Shown here one piece after another: positions 13,401 through 24,470 of a stretch of DNA of 64,000 nucleotides; the stretch's first letter is position 1; the number at the start of each line of letters is the position of its first letter. The translations under genes and the position numbers were made by a program. This stretch comes from Cucumis sativus (lineage: Eukaryota; Streptophyta; Magnoliopsida; Cucurbitales; Cucurbitaceae). The stretch lies in the NCBI RefSeq assembly GCF_000004075.3, contig NC_026656.2, positions 20,904,607 to 20,968,606 on the forward strand. Reading direction: 5' to 3'. The notes below the pieces were generated by a model, which was given only the letters and a program-made list of their open reading frames with translations, had not been told where the DNA came from and searched no databases.

Positions 13401-13930
13401 AACTTTTTCATCTTTTTACAGATAAAAAATCTCTCATTATTTGTCAAATTTTGATTAAGATAATATTAAAGTAACAAAATAATGTATATGTATATGTATG
13501 TATATTTATACATTTAATAGGTCCATGAATTTAAAAAAGTTGCATCGACCTATTAAAAACAAAATTAGAAATTCAAAGACTCACAAACGAAAGTTTATGT
13601 ACTTATTAAACGAATTTAAAATTAAAGATTCACGTATGTTAGGTTGTGCTTCATGTTGTTCCATAAACTTTTTCTTTAGATTAGACCATTGAATTTTAAT
13701 AATTGTTTTCTAAAAATATACTCTTTAAGATATATATAAATAAAAAATATACATTTGAATAAGAAAATTTAAAATTTATTACAAATTATAAATTAAATTT
13801 ACACCCACTAAAGAATATGAACAAAAAAAATAATTTGGAATAACAAAACTTTAAAAAATATTTACAATATCATAGTGAATTTAGATTAGAAGGTGAAGTA
13901 CAAATTATTTAGTTATATTTGTAAATATTG
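10451..13930. other. Gene-poor intergenic region with microsatellites
   Basis: No supported gene on either strand. It contains AT-repeat runs (about 11271-11290 and 11306-11330, and 11935-11965), a GA run near 12207-12221, a GT/GA microsatellite at about 12822-12852 and low-complexity CT/TTT tracts at 12365-12470. The segment 13000-13380 carries degenerate GGGTTGG/CCAACCC motifs in both orientations, as found in dispersed plant repeats, but no ends could be defined. The open frames at 10931-11158, 12124-12469 and 13498-13692 lack coding character. Confidence 0.45.
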
Positions 13931-14141
13931 ATTGGTATTAGTGGTTCGAACTATTACTATAATGTGCACGAATAAAAAGGTTTCAATATTCTCACGCGCG
14001 CGTGGACGTTTCTCGATACTCATCCGTCGATCTCCACAATCTTCAGATCAGGAACTCTATTCCTCCAGGGTTCACACCGGCCAATTTCAGATCAAATCCA
14101 ATCCCTCTTTCAGATTCAAGTTCGGAGATTGATACTTAATC

Positions 14142-15203
14142 ATGTCAACCGCCGTTGTCCTTACGCGTTCTAGCTCCTGGGCTCGCGCTCTCATCAACAT
14201 CTCTCCCTACACTTTCTCCGCCATCGGTATCGCCATCGCCATCGGAGTTTCCGTCCTCGGCGCCGCCTGGTATTTCTTTACGTACACTTTGTCTTTCTTT
14301 TTACGAATGTTTATTTTGTCGATTTTGTTTTTGAATGGTGAGAATTTGCGTTTTTTCGATTTTGGTAGGGGGATTTACATCACGGGAAGCAGTTTGATTG
14401 GTGCGGCGATCAAAGCTCCTCGTATTACTTCCAAGAACTTGATTAGGTGAAGCCCTGACTCTATTTGATGAATTGTTCATATTGCTTTTGGTTGAATTCT
14501 TACTTTTATGGTAGGGTCCGGATATGTAATTAGGGGTTATGAAATGTTTAATTCTTGGACTGATACAACTGGGAACGAAGAAAATCGTTAGAATTTATTA
14601 TCATTTAGAACAGAATTGAGCGTGAGTCCAGTGTTTCTGGACGAATATTGTTGAATGTAATATTGTACATTCCTTGTTCTTGTTTCTGTGGCGATTAATT
14701 TGACTATAACAACTTGAATGTTGCGTTCTTTCAGTGTAATTTTCTGTGAAGCTGTTGCTATATACGGTGTCATTGTTGCCATTATCTTACAGACCAAGTT
14801 AGAGAGTGTGTCAGCATCTCAGATATATGCTCCCGAGTCTCTAAGAGCAGGATACGCAATTTTTGCTTCTGGAATCATAGTTGGCTTTGCAAACCTTGTT
14901 TGCGGGTTTGTTGCCTTCTCTCTTACTTTACTGTTTCAATCGAAATCCTTAAATTTTGTTCTTTTAAAGTTCGTTTACTTTTTAGTTTGATGGTTTATTC
15001 TGATGAATCATTTCCGATGCTTTATTTCAAGGCTGTGTGTGGGAATCATTGGAAGCAGCTGTGCATTATCAGATGCCCAGAACTCCTCCCTTTTTGTGAA
15101 AATTCTTGTAATCGAGATCTTCGGCAGTGCACTTGGGTTGTTCGGAGTAATTGTTGGGATAATTATGTCAGCTCAAGCCTCTTGGCCTGCAAAGAGAGGT
15201 TAA
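14142..15203 (+). CDS. VHA-c'': V-type H+-ATPase proteolipid subunit c''
   Basis: Membrane-embedded c'' subunit of the rotor ring in the V0 sector, which moves protons into the vacuole and Golgi-derived compartments. Four exons (14142-14269, 14369-14446, 14735-14905, 15032-15203) give 182 aa, close to the 178-180 aa of other plant c'' proteins. The sequence follows the Arabidopsis c'' proteins nearly residue for residue as remembered ([56 protein letters not shown]). Two proteolipid repeats are visible. Buried Glu residues occur in the helix [13 protein letters not shown] and in the last hairpin at [14 protein letters not shown], positions expected for proton carriers. The ATG has a favourable context and follows a pyrimidine-rich leader. 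The gene converges on the monooxygenase gene to its right. Confidence 0.96.
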
Positions 15204-15990
15204 TGATATGCCTCTTGAATTTTGAACACGACGAGATGTTAATGTTCAATTACGATGGGAAGGGTAACTTGTTTTTCTACTCTTGAGCTCTGTACTTTAC
15301 CCCCTTCGATAGATAATGATATTCTTCTTGTAAAAGCTAGAGTGGGAAGTTTGTATGCATCTTTTAATTGTCTGGGTTTCGATCCTCTTCCCTTGGGAAA
15401 CCATTTCTTCATTCTGATGTTGGTTTTAAATATTCTTCTTTTTGCCTTCTTTTTTTATGGGAAAACGTCTTTATATATTGTTCTGGTTATTTGAAAATAC
15501 TGGAAATATTCAATAAGAGGAAGCCAATGTAGTAGGATTGCTTCCTTTTCTAGACGTGTGTAACATAATTTCTTGCAATTTACTTCTTGAATCTTTGTTG
15601 AACCAGTGATATTTATTGTTCTTTTATTGGATAACACTCTCCTAATCGTTAATCATATGTTCAAACAAGGATATTGATTTGCCAATTCAATCAGCTATTT
15701 TGTAACTTAGTTTCCAAATAATCAACTTGACTTGCAAAATTTGTGTAGCTGCTATATACTCGAGAACTGATATTGAACTCTTATATGATGGTAATGGATA
15801 TAGTTTCAACTAAACTCATTCCTGATCAATGATGCCAAAGCTGAATTTGAAGACCGACTTTTGTCGTATAGGTGATTTATTGTACTTCTTGATGGTACAA
15901 TGTTATGAATACAATTAGGTGTGGTCTGAGAGAATGGACTTTATGATTTAATGAATTGATAAGACATGAATTCATTTAAGCTTTGGATTT
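15204..15990. other. 3' UTRs and short intergenic gap between two converging genes
   Basis: The 3' UTR of VHA-c'' (plus strand) probably reaches about 15500-15650. The 3' UTR of the FAD monooxygenase ending at 15991 lies on the minus strand in the right part. No coding frame is supported. The open frames at 15255-15494 and 15455-15637 are shadows. Confidence 0.5.
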
Positions 15991-18031
15991 CTAGACATTC
16001 TTTTCTATAGACTTCCTGGTGGTATCTATTAGTTGAGGAACATCATTGAAGAAAGGCATGTTTTTCTGTTGAAGTTCTAGGCAGTTCTCTGGTGTAGCTA
16101 CCCTTGGATCGAAGGGTTCTCGATCAGGAAGAGCTAAACCTTGCTTCAGCCTACCCAAATACCTAGAATGCAGGACTTGCTTTGAGCTGACAGGCAGACG
16201 AACAGATTGATATTCTGCAAGGGCTGATTGTAAGTTCTCTGGTCCCCATTTCTCAAGGCATTTGCCTAAAACGGCTGCATCTAATATCGACATATTTGTA
16301 CTTCTCAAGCCATGAGGAGTTGTAGGATGGGCTGCATCTCCAACCAATACTACGTTATCCCAAACTAGTTGTTCCATTGAATTTCTATCATATATGACAT
16401 TGATGAAAGGCTCTTTTGTTTCTTTAACAACTTTTACGAACTCAGGAACCCAAACCTTCTCTGCTTGTTCGTGCATTTTCCTCACCATCTCATCTTGTAC
16501 TCTCATCGTCATCGAGTTACCCTGCGTTTGTTTTGCTCATTCGTGTCAACCAACACAAACTAAAGAACTATTGTTGTAAAGCTTTGCTCATAAAATAGGC
16601 ATCATATCGTCATTTAAGCAAACAATTACCTTGAGTTGTGGCTCTGGTTGATTGACATACCAAATCCAATTAAGTTTTTTCTTTGGAAGCTCGTAGAGCC
16701 CAATGTGAGTAGCGGATCCTAAGTCAAAATACAAGCATTTCCCAAGTTCAGGATATGCCTTTCGGATTCCAACTATAGTCTCTGAATTCTCATTTTTGGA
16801 ACAATCAAGGACTCCTCTCCAAGCACAATATCCAGAATATCTACATTTATACAAGGACAATGAAGTTGTGAGCTTGAATTCAAAAATCAATGCAAAGTGG
16901 ATGGCTTTAAGCATGAATGGTTGGCATGTTCAAGTGGTCGTTTTGAAACACAGTTGAATTCTTAGTCTTACACTTTTGAACACAATTTCTCTGAAATATT
17001 TGTACAGTTGAACCAAAATTTGGACGCAAAATAGAAATTGCCTCACTTTTTAATTTCTTTTTTGAACTTTTTGTTTGTGTAATCATCTAAATTATCAAAA
17101 CAAAGCAAAACAACTTGATTGTGGGTTCATGTTGGGTTGTTGACTCTTGCTTCTTACTCCCTTTTCATGAAAAGAGTGAGAGCAAAGGGCAAAAACCGAA
17201 GGTGAAAGTGAGAGATCCAAATAATAAGGGAGACCAGTGAAAGCCAAAATATAACTACTAGTAATTTCACATGGATATATGATGTAACTAGAAGGTAAAA
17301 AAACGTAACTTTTTTTTATTGAAGAAAGTGATTTTAACTTTTTAAAAATCATTTATGCAATCTTTTCACGTTACCTCAACTGGAAGTTGGGAAGGAAGGT
17401 TTGAAGTACGGAAGAAAGACACCCATCAGCACCAACAAGCAAATCTCCAACTATTTCAACAATCTCACCACTTTGCAAAACCCTAGCTCTTATCTTCACA
17501 CAAGATTTATCCTCAGACTTGCTTAATGAAAGGAAATGGTGACCCCATAGAAATATTTCAGGTGGAAGGTCATTGTAGAGAAGGCCATGGAGGTCAGCCC
17601 AAAGAGCTGCCCTAAAATTGAAATTCTCATCCCTACTTAAAATCCACCTCTCCTTAGTTTCCCTATCAACAGTTGCTTGATTCTATTCAAACACACACAA
17701 ATCACAATTAAAACATGCCCCAAATGGATTATTTATATATAAGAAAAAGAACCCAAATGTAAAACTCTTCGAAACTCACTTGATCGACCGTAAGGGGGAG
17801 GGTGGAGTGGAGAAGAAGGTGAGGATCGGAAAGCCAGGACTGGACGAGGCTCTGCGAGAGAAGGTCGAGGCCGAGGCCAGCGCCGGTGGAACTTCCGGTA
17901 GGAGGAGTGGTTGATTTTTCAAGAACCTGAACTTTCCAGCCGGCTTTTAAGAGAGCATGAGCGCAGGAAATTCCGGCTATGCTGCCCCCAACGATTAGTG
18001 CTTTGGGGACTCTTCTCTCATTTTCATCCAT
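15991..18031 (-). CDS. FAD-dependent monooxygenase, group A flavoprotein (tandem copy A)
   Basis: Single-component flavin hydroxylase of the family that includes zeaxanthin epoxidase-like, UbiH-like and 6-hydroxynicotinate 3-monooxygenase-like plant proteins. It would use FAD, NAD(P)H and O2; the substrate is unknown. Four exons (18031-17780, 17682-17375, 16840-16630, 16521-15991) give 433 aa. The N-terminal dinucleotide fold is ALIVGGSIAGISCAHALLKA (11-30). The DG motif is VGADGCLSS, Asp near residue 170. The GD motif is VLVGDAAHPTTPHGL, Asp near 319, followed by RSTNM, so all FAD motifs are intact. The start is the ATG at 18031; the frame continues upstream only to a TTG. There is no clear signal peptide or membrane anchor. 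A TATA-like TATAAG lies at 18128-18133 on the minus strand. Confidence 0.92.
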
Positions 18032-18127
18032 TGTTGAGTTTTTGTTATTGGGCAAAGGAATAGATGAATCGGAGATTTTTCTTCTTCCCCAGTAATGGAG
18101 GCATGTGCGCCTTCTTCAGCTATCCTT

Positions 18128-18134
18128 CTTATAT
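18128..18134 (-). promoter_or_regulatory. Candidate TATA box of monooxygenase copy A
   Basis: The minus strand reads CATATAAG about 100 nt upstream of the ATG at 18031, the right distance for a TATA element with a 60-70 nt leader. Support is the motif and spacing only. Confidence 0.3.
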
Positions 18135-18445
18135 GAATATCTCACATTGTTTCTTTTTATCAGATTATTTATTATAGTGAAAATTACAAAAACAACCCCT
18201 GAATTTGGCTTGCTTACCATTTGCTTACCATTTTAATATTTAACATCTGAGTTTTATGAAATTTTAGTCAGTTAAAAGTTAAATTTGTTTCACTTTCATG
18301 GCTACAACAATTCCACAAATACTTTTGGCTCTTATTTTGAATCTATTTTTTACCAATATTATGGAAGTTGAAAGCCAAAAGATTCAACTGGGTGAAAAAA
18401 AACGTTAGATAAGATAGACTTAATTAAGGGAGATTAGGCAACCAC

Positions 18446-19095
18446 CTTCATTTGGGGTTCAGGTTGATTAACATACCAAACCCAATTGATTTCTTCTTTG
18501 GAATATCAAAAGCAAAGTCGAAATACACACATTTACTAATTTCAGGATACGTTTTGTGGATATTCATCACAGTCTCCAAGGTTCTCCTTCTCTGAGTAAT
18601 CAAAAACCACTCTCCATACACACAATAACCTGAATACCTACAATCAAATTCAAGTTATAATGAGTGTGAACGTGTACAAACATTAATGGAAAGGAAAGAA
18701 TTTAAGGCCGTTCGGGGCACCAACAAGAAGTTAGCCTAAGCTCATTTCTACGTGGATGTAACAGTAAATAAAGTTGGAATTCAAAAGTTTGTTAGGACTT
18801 GAAGTGAGGAATAAATGTTTGACGAATGAAAGAGTGACAATCATCAGCTGCAACAAGCAAATCCCCAACTATTTCAACGATTTCATCAGTTTCCACCACA
18901 ACTTTTGCTTTCATTTTCACACTGGTTTTGTTATTAGAAATGGTTAGTGAAAGGAAAAGATGACCCCAAAGAAATATGTGAGGTGGAAGTTCATTGTATA
19001 GAAGACTATGGAGATTAGCCCAACCCCAATGTGGTGCTCTGAAATTGAGAGTCTCATCATTACTCAGAATCCTTCCCTTCTGGTTGATGAACTAT
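18446..19095 (-). pseudogene. Decayed middle copy of the FAD monooxygenase
   Basis: Two stretches match internal exons of the flanking intact genes. 19092 to about 18800 corresponds to exon 2 (KGRILSNDETLNFRAPHW, then LHSLLYNELPPHIFLWGH). 18637-18446 corresponds to exon 3 (YSGYCV, with the C-terminal half out of frame). Exon 2 has three extra bases and a changed FAD motif (AADDC instead of ADGC). Exon 3 is 192 nt instead of 211 nt, which breaks the frame. The last exon is absent, and only a doubtful trace of exon 1 is seen near 19215-19300. It resembles copy B more than copy A. It is almost certainly nonfunctional. Confidence 0.85.
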
Positions 19096-19099
19096 GTGG

Positions 19100-19636
19100 G
19101 GAAATTGTCAAAAAAAGAAGACAAAATTAGACGATTTGGGGATGAATGATTTTAAATTAAAAGAGTTTTGGAAAAAGTTGTTCTTCCTCCATGATGTCCA
19201 GCCTCTTTCTTTATTCTGATACCCACGCCTGTTGTGACTTTTTTACGCCCACAACTTTCATTAGAACCACCACAATCATAGGCTTTAGACGGGCGGCACA
19301 CCACATTCAGATACATTCTTAGATTTACTCGGGTAGTTAGTGTGTTTGGATTAACTTTTAAAAGTGTGTAAAATTGAAAAAAAAAACCATTTAAAAAAAA
19401 TTTAATTGTTTGGTAACTTTTCAAAATTGATTTTAAAAAAATGAGATAAAAACGATCCATTTTAAAGAAAATACTTTGAACCGAATTTTGAGAAAAATAG
19501 AACAAATGTGTAAATGTTTAAATTTTAAACTCCTATTAAATAAAATTTAATTTTAAAAAACATTATTTTTTCATAATTAAAGGAAAAAAAAAACATTCTA
19601 AGATTCTTTTTGCTAACGTTAATTTTGAATGGTTCA
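19100..19636. other. Intergenic region between the decayed copy and the MULE
   Basis: No working gene. On the minus strand about 19215-19300 shows faint resemblance to exon 1 of the monooxygenases (AAAGC, then a GATTGTGGTGGTTC-like P-loop stretch) and may be its remnant. The rest is A/T homopolymer-rich sequence. Confidence 0.35.
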
Positions 19637-19645
19637 AACTTTTTT

Positions 19646-20627
19646 GGGAAATTAACAAAAGTAGGATAATTTTTAAGGGTTTAAAGAGTTTTAGGATGGA
19701 TTTTAAAAAAAGATGAGATTTAGGACAAATTAACAAGGAAAAGTCTATATTACCCTTTAGTTATAAAAAAAACCTAAAAAACAATTTATGGAATTCCTTC
19801 TCCTTCTTCTTCCATTTTCTCACTTCCAAAAAGATAATTTCATTTTTCTCTCATCTCTCTCTATCCGTATTCCATTTTACCTCATTTTCACAAAACCTTT
19901 AATTTCCTTTTTCTTTCTTTCTCATTTTTCATTTACAAAACTATAAAAACAATGGTAGTTCCAGTGATTTCATTGTGTAACATGACTTGGGACTCGTGAT
20001 CTTGCTGCAAAAACTGGATTCCGACGAGGAGGGGTAACAATTTGATTTTGAAAATAATAGTAAAAGTTTTGAAATGTGCAAGATAGGTGCGAGATGTGTA
20101 CGACGAGATAGGTGCAAGATGTGTACGAGATACGTGCAAGATGTGTACGAGATAGGTGTGAGATAGGTGCATTCAACCATTCAATGAAAATGCACAACAA
20201 CAAAGGAAATCCCTAAACAGAAAGTGTGTGGTTATAAAAAAAAAAAGACTGAGAAAGGAGAATCTTGCACGCCGCATCTTCGACGGAGAATCTTGCACGC
20301 CGCGTACAAACTGACCACCAATGGATGCCTTAACAGTTGGCAACGGTAAATGAGATGCGACAGCGACTGAGAAAGGAGAAGAGTTGAAGTCGGGCTGCCC
20401 TTTGTCTTAGTAGAAGAGAAAGTGAGGGAGAAGGAGAAAGCCGCAAGAAGAGAACGTGAGGGAGAAGGAAAAGGAGAAAATGACACAAAGTTAATTTTTA
20501 GGGTTTTTTAAATTAAAGGGTAATATAGACTTTTCACAACTCATTTGTCCTAAAAGTCTTCTTTTTTAAAATCTCATCTCAAAACTCTCACTACCCATCC
20601 AAATAATCTCATTTTTGGCAATTTCCC
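19646..20627. mobile_element. Non-autonomous Mutator-like element (MULE) with long inverted ends
   Basis: The element starts GGGAAATTAACAAAA (19646) and ends TTTTGGCAATTTCCC (20627), and these ends are inverted copies. Similarity between the arms continues inward for over 100 bp (left to about 19780, right from about 20490); the best part is GAAAAGTCTATATTACCC in the left arm with its reverse complement in the right. A perfect 9-bp direct repeat, AACTTTTTT, lies on both sides (19637-19645 and 20628-20636), the target-site duplication length of Mutator elements. It is 982 bp with no transposase frame, so it needs an autonomous partner. The interior is richer in G+C than the arms and holds a minisatellite, and might be captured sequence (Pack-MULE), though no source gene is recognised. 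It lies between two monooxygenase copies. Confidence 0.8.
20074..20170. repeat. Minisatellite with a 22-bp unit inside the MULE
   Basis: About four adjoining copies of a 22-bp unit beginning GTGCAAGATG and ending CGAGATAG; the first copy carries a 3-bp insertion and the last copies are shortened. Two minus-strand frames across it produce the repeated Ser/Thr/His/Leu peptides seen there, which are repeat artefacts and not genes. Confidence 0.85.
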
Positions 20628-20636
20628 AACTTTTTT

Positions 20637-21690
20637 CTCCCAAAAGTATGTCAAAATTTTGTCATAATCTAATCTTTACCAATTATGTCGAAATCATCTT
20701 ATCTTTACTTTTACTTTTATTGAATTGAAAGAAACATCATAATTGAATATGTCAACATTTTGTACCAAAAATAAATAACAAATATATCAACAATTTTGGC
20801 AACTAAAATCTTTCATACACGCCCTTCTTCATTAGCTTAAATACTATTTTGATAATTTCTACTTTTAAAATGTACTTTGGTTCAATTTGGTTATTGTACT
20901 GTTAACTTTGGTTTATTTTTGTTTTTGAACTTTCAAAAAGTGATGATTTTAATTTTCGACCAAAATGATCCATTTTTAAAAGTTTAAAGACTAAAATTTG
21001 AATTTGAAAATTCAATTTCTAACAATTTAAAAACATCTCTCGGAAGTTTCAAGGAAGCTTCGTTCTAAGAAAAAGGAGGAAGAGTGGGGATCCCTTGAAG
21101 TTGGAGAGACAAAGTTTGTTTCCTTATGAATAAGTGAAGTTTTGATTTTTGAGATTAATATCGAAAACCCTACGTCAATTAAATTCTTATCGTTTGGACG
21201 GAAGTGGGACCATAGATAATTAAACTATTACTCATTTTCGACCAAACCTCTTTCTATTCAAATTGTTCTATCAATGATTACGATAAAATATATTCTTACA
21301 TTTTTAACAGTATGATTAGTGCTAGAGAATGAAGGGTTTATTGAATGCATAAAACCCAATTTGTTAAAGTTTAATCCAAATGAAGAGGATGGAAACAAGT
21401 GGAATTGTAATTTGTCATCCTTTCCTTTCCATTTTAATTTTGGATACATTCAATCATTATTCCAAATTCAATCATTTACAAATATTGGCCAATACTTCTC
21501 TTTATCCACATGACAATATTTTTCTTTAAAAAGAGGTGTGAGCTTTCTATCCTTTGGCTTCTGGTTCATTAAGTGAATTTACCAATTCATTTTTTGTAGT
21601 TTGTAGTAATTTTTTTTCCTAATGAAGATTATAAGTGTAGTTCAACATTTTTGTAAACTAAAATAATATATAACTTGTAAGACTAAATCA
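20637..21690. other. Intergenic region between the MULE and monooxygenase copy B
   Basis: AT-rich without coding signal. The overlapping frames at 21258-21449 (-) and 21319-21513 (+) are shadows of each other. The right part (about 21540-21690) should hold the 3' UTR of copy B. Confidence 0.45.
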
Positions 21691-23916
21691 TTATACATCA
21701 CCATGGAAAGGTATATTTCTTATTTGGAGCTCTTGTAAGTTACGTGTAGTCGTAACTATATTCGGGTCAAAAGGCTCACAGTTTGGAAGTGTCAAACCTT
21801 GCTTTATCCGACCAACGAGTCGAGAATGCTGGACTTGTGCATGAAGAATAGGCAGTCGCAAAGACTGATACTCAGCAAGGGCTGATTTTAGATTGAATAG
21901 TCTCCTGTTACGTAGGCATTCACCTAAAATAGATGCATCTGATAATGTCATATTGGTGCTTCTTGCACAATGAGGAGTGGTTGGATGAGCTGCTTCTCCA
22001 ACTAATACCACGTTATCCCAAACTATTTGTTCTAATGGATCACAATCATAAATGACATTGATGAAAGGATCTTTCGTTTCTTTAATCACTTTTGCAAGTT
22101 CAGGAACCCATACGTCATCCGCTCGTTTGTGTAATCTTTTCACCATATCATCGTTCACTTTCATGGTCATTGATCTTGCCTACATTTAATTATAGGCTTG
22201 TTGGTTTCAAGTGCCAATAAATAAATTAATCATATACTTGGAATAAATTTTTTAAGATTACGTTGAAATTTCAATAGTAAATACATATTCTAAACTGTGT
22301 TTGCTCACTTAATGATTTGAGATGATACAAATATTAGAACAAAAAACCGAGAGATCTGAATTATTAATGAAAAGATTAATAAAAATATATTTATAATTAA
22401 CGAAAAGAAAATATGAAATATAAATTCCAACCTATTAATTAATGTCATGTTATCGAATCATAATAGATTTCAAAATCAGTTTTGTCATTTGTTACTAAAG
22501 GAAAGACAGTTATTCGAAAATTGAAATGATAATTGTTTTCATGCAAATGTCTATTTTGACTATCTGACAAATTACTTATTTAATCTTTTATCTATTGTAA
22601 GTTTCAATTATCAAATCATAGTTAATAACTTAATTAAATAGCAAGCATCTAAGAAGTACGAATACTTTCGGTTAGCTAGCATGTCCATACCCGACATGCG
22701 TTGAACATTTACACACTCCCACATTTGTTGGACATATATCGAATACTTGTTAATGCAAGATATATATGATAATAATAATAACCTTTTCGAGTGTGAAATG
22801 CATCTAACACGTTGACATGGATGTAATATAAAACCAAGAAATAGAAGGGGGAATGACCTTGAAATGGGGTTCTGCTTCATTAACAAACCAAACCCAATTG
22901 ATTTTGTTATTTGGAATCTCAAACAGCAAAATATGAGTACCCAATGCCAAGTCCATATACAAGCATTTCCCTATTTCAGGATAACCCTTCTTCATCTTCA
23001 TCACTATCTCCCGATTTTCTTTCTTCGAGAAATCAAAAACCCCTCTCCAACAATAATACCCTGAATATCTACATTATGCAAATGAATTCATTCTTCATTT
23101 TAACTTCTATATCAATATCAATAATGGAGATGGGATATGGGATATAGGATATAGGATGAATTGATTTACCAACCTCAATTTCAAGTTAGGAAGAAATGTT
23201 TCACGAATGGATGACAAACACCCATCAGCTGCAACAAGCAAATCCCCAACTATTTCAACCACTTCATCTGTTTTCGTTACTTTTGCTTTGATTTTCACTG
23301 AGGTTTTGTCATCGGAAATGCTTAGTGAAAGGAAACGATGTCCCCAAAGAAATATGTGAGATGGAAGCTCTTTGTATAGAAGGCTATGGAGGTCAGCCCA
23401 ATGTGCTGCTCTATAATTGAAATTCTCATCGTTAGTCAAAATCCGTCCATCTTTGATTTCTCCAACGATTGCTCGATTCTATATGAAATTCAACTCAAAT
23501 TCATCAAAATCGATGACAATGGATCTCAACTAATTCCTATATAAATCGAATACAACGTAAAAGTTACCCCAGCATTGAGTAAACATTCGATTTGAAATTC
23601 ACAAACAGAGAACCATCGATATCAAGATAATACAACGATAAAGAGAATGATAAGAAGAGATTTGAACCTGCTCCGTCGTAATAGGCAAAGTGGATTGGAG
23701 GAGAAGTTCAGGGCGGGAAATCCACGACTGGAGGAGCTTCTGAGAGAGAGGATCGAGGATGAGTCCGGCGCCGGTGGAACAACCGGTCGGCGGCGAGGGT
23801 GATTTGTCGAGAACTTGAACTTCCCAGCCGGCTTTAATAAGAGTGTGAGCGCATGAAATGCCGGCAATGCTTCCTCCGACGATCACCGCTTTGGGCTTCT
23901 GCTCCTTCTCAACCAT
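21691..23916 (-). CDS. FAD-dependent monooxygenase, group A flavoprotein (tandem copy B)
   Basis: Paralogue of copy A with the same exon plan: 23916-23668, 23478-23174, 23068-22858, 22179-21691, giving 417 aa. The N-terminal fold is AVIVGGSIAGISCAHTLIKA and the DG motif VAADGCLSS is intact. In the GD motif the sequence is VLVGEAAHPTTPHCARSTNM where copy A has VLVGDAAHPTTPHGLRSTNM: the Asp that contacts FAD in this family is Glu (codon 21996-21994, residue 317), and the following Gly-Leu is Cys-Ala. The C-terminus is about 14 residues shorter than in copy A. Intron positions and phases match copy A, so the two arose by duplication of a complete gene. The ATG at 23916 was chosen because the frame further upstream opens only at a TTG. 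Confidence 0.9.
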
Positions 23917-24032
23917 AACTTTGTTCGTCGTTTTGGTTAGCTCGAGGAGGAAGAAGAAGAAAGTGCTCAGTGACAAATAATTAGGAAGAATGTTTTGAAT
24001 TAAGAATTAGTTAGAGGGATACTAAGGTATCG

Positions 24033-24040
24033 TATTTATA
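24033..24040 (-). promoter_or_regulatory. TATA box of monooxygenase copy B
   Basis: The minus strand reads TATAAATA about 117-124 nt upstream of the ATG at 23916, an excellent match to the plant TATA consensus with room for a leader of about 85-90 nt. Confidence 0.55.
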
Positions 24041-24189
24041 TTGGAAGAATCAACATTTAACACCGATTCTAATATATATATATTATTTTAAAATTAATTT
24101 TCCTAAATCTAATTAGAATACCAATTAACTAGATGTCATTTTTTTTCATCCTGACCCTAAATATTCTAGGGTTATATTATATTTTAAAA

Positions 24190-24470
24190 AAATGCCAGGG
24201 TAATTATAATGTTTAACCATTTGAAAAATAATAATTAAAGATATAACAACATTTAAAAATAAATACAAATATAGCAAAACTATCGCTCATAGACTTGTAT
24301 AACTAATAGACTCGTATGATACTAATAAATCAATATTTACAACATGGTCCATCGATAATAGACTTCTATCATTGATATAATTTGACAAATTTTGTTATAT
24401 TTATAATTGTTTTTAAAATGTTGCTATATATTTAATTGTTTTGAATCTAATTGCTAAATTTGCAACAACC
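24190..24470. mobile_element. MITE-like element with imperfect inverted ends
   Basis: The left arm (about 24219-24286: ATATAACAACATTTAAAAAT and then ATATAGCAAAACT) is closely repeated in inverted orientation in the right arm (about 24364-24440). Between the arms are short motifs of the type CTATCATTGATA. No coding capacity. The exact ends and target duplication could not be fixed, so the superfamily is open. Confidence 0.45.

Noticed and set aside
13940-13955. GGTTCGAAC, tRNA T-loop-like
   Set aside because: No matching T-stem, anticodon arm or acceptor stem around it.
20232-20486. 84-codon minus-strand frame inside the MULE
   Set aside because: Ser/Leu-rich product of CT-rich DNA without known domain; not a transposase. 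Kept only as part of the possible captured interior.
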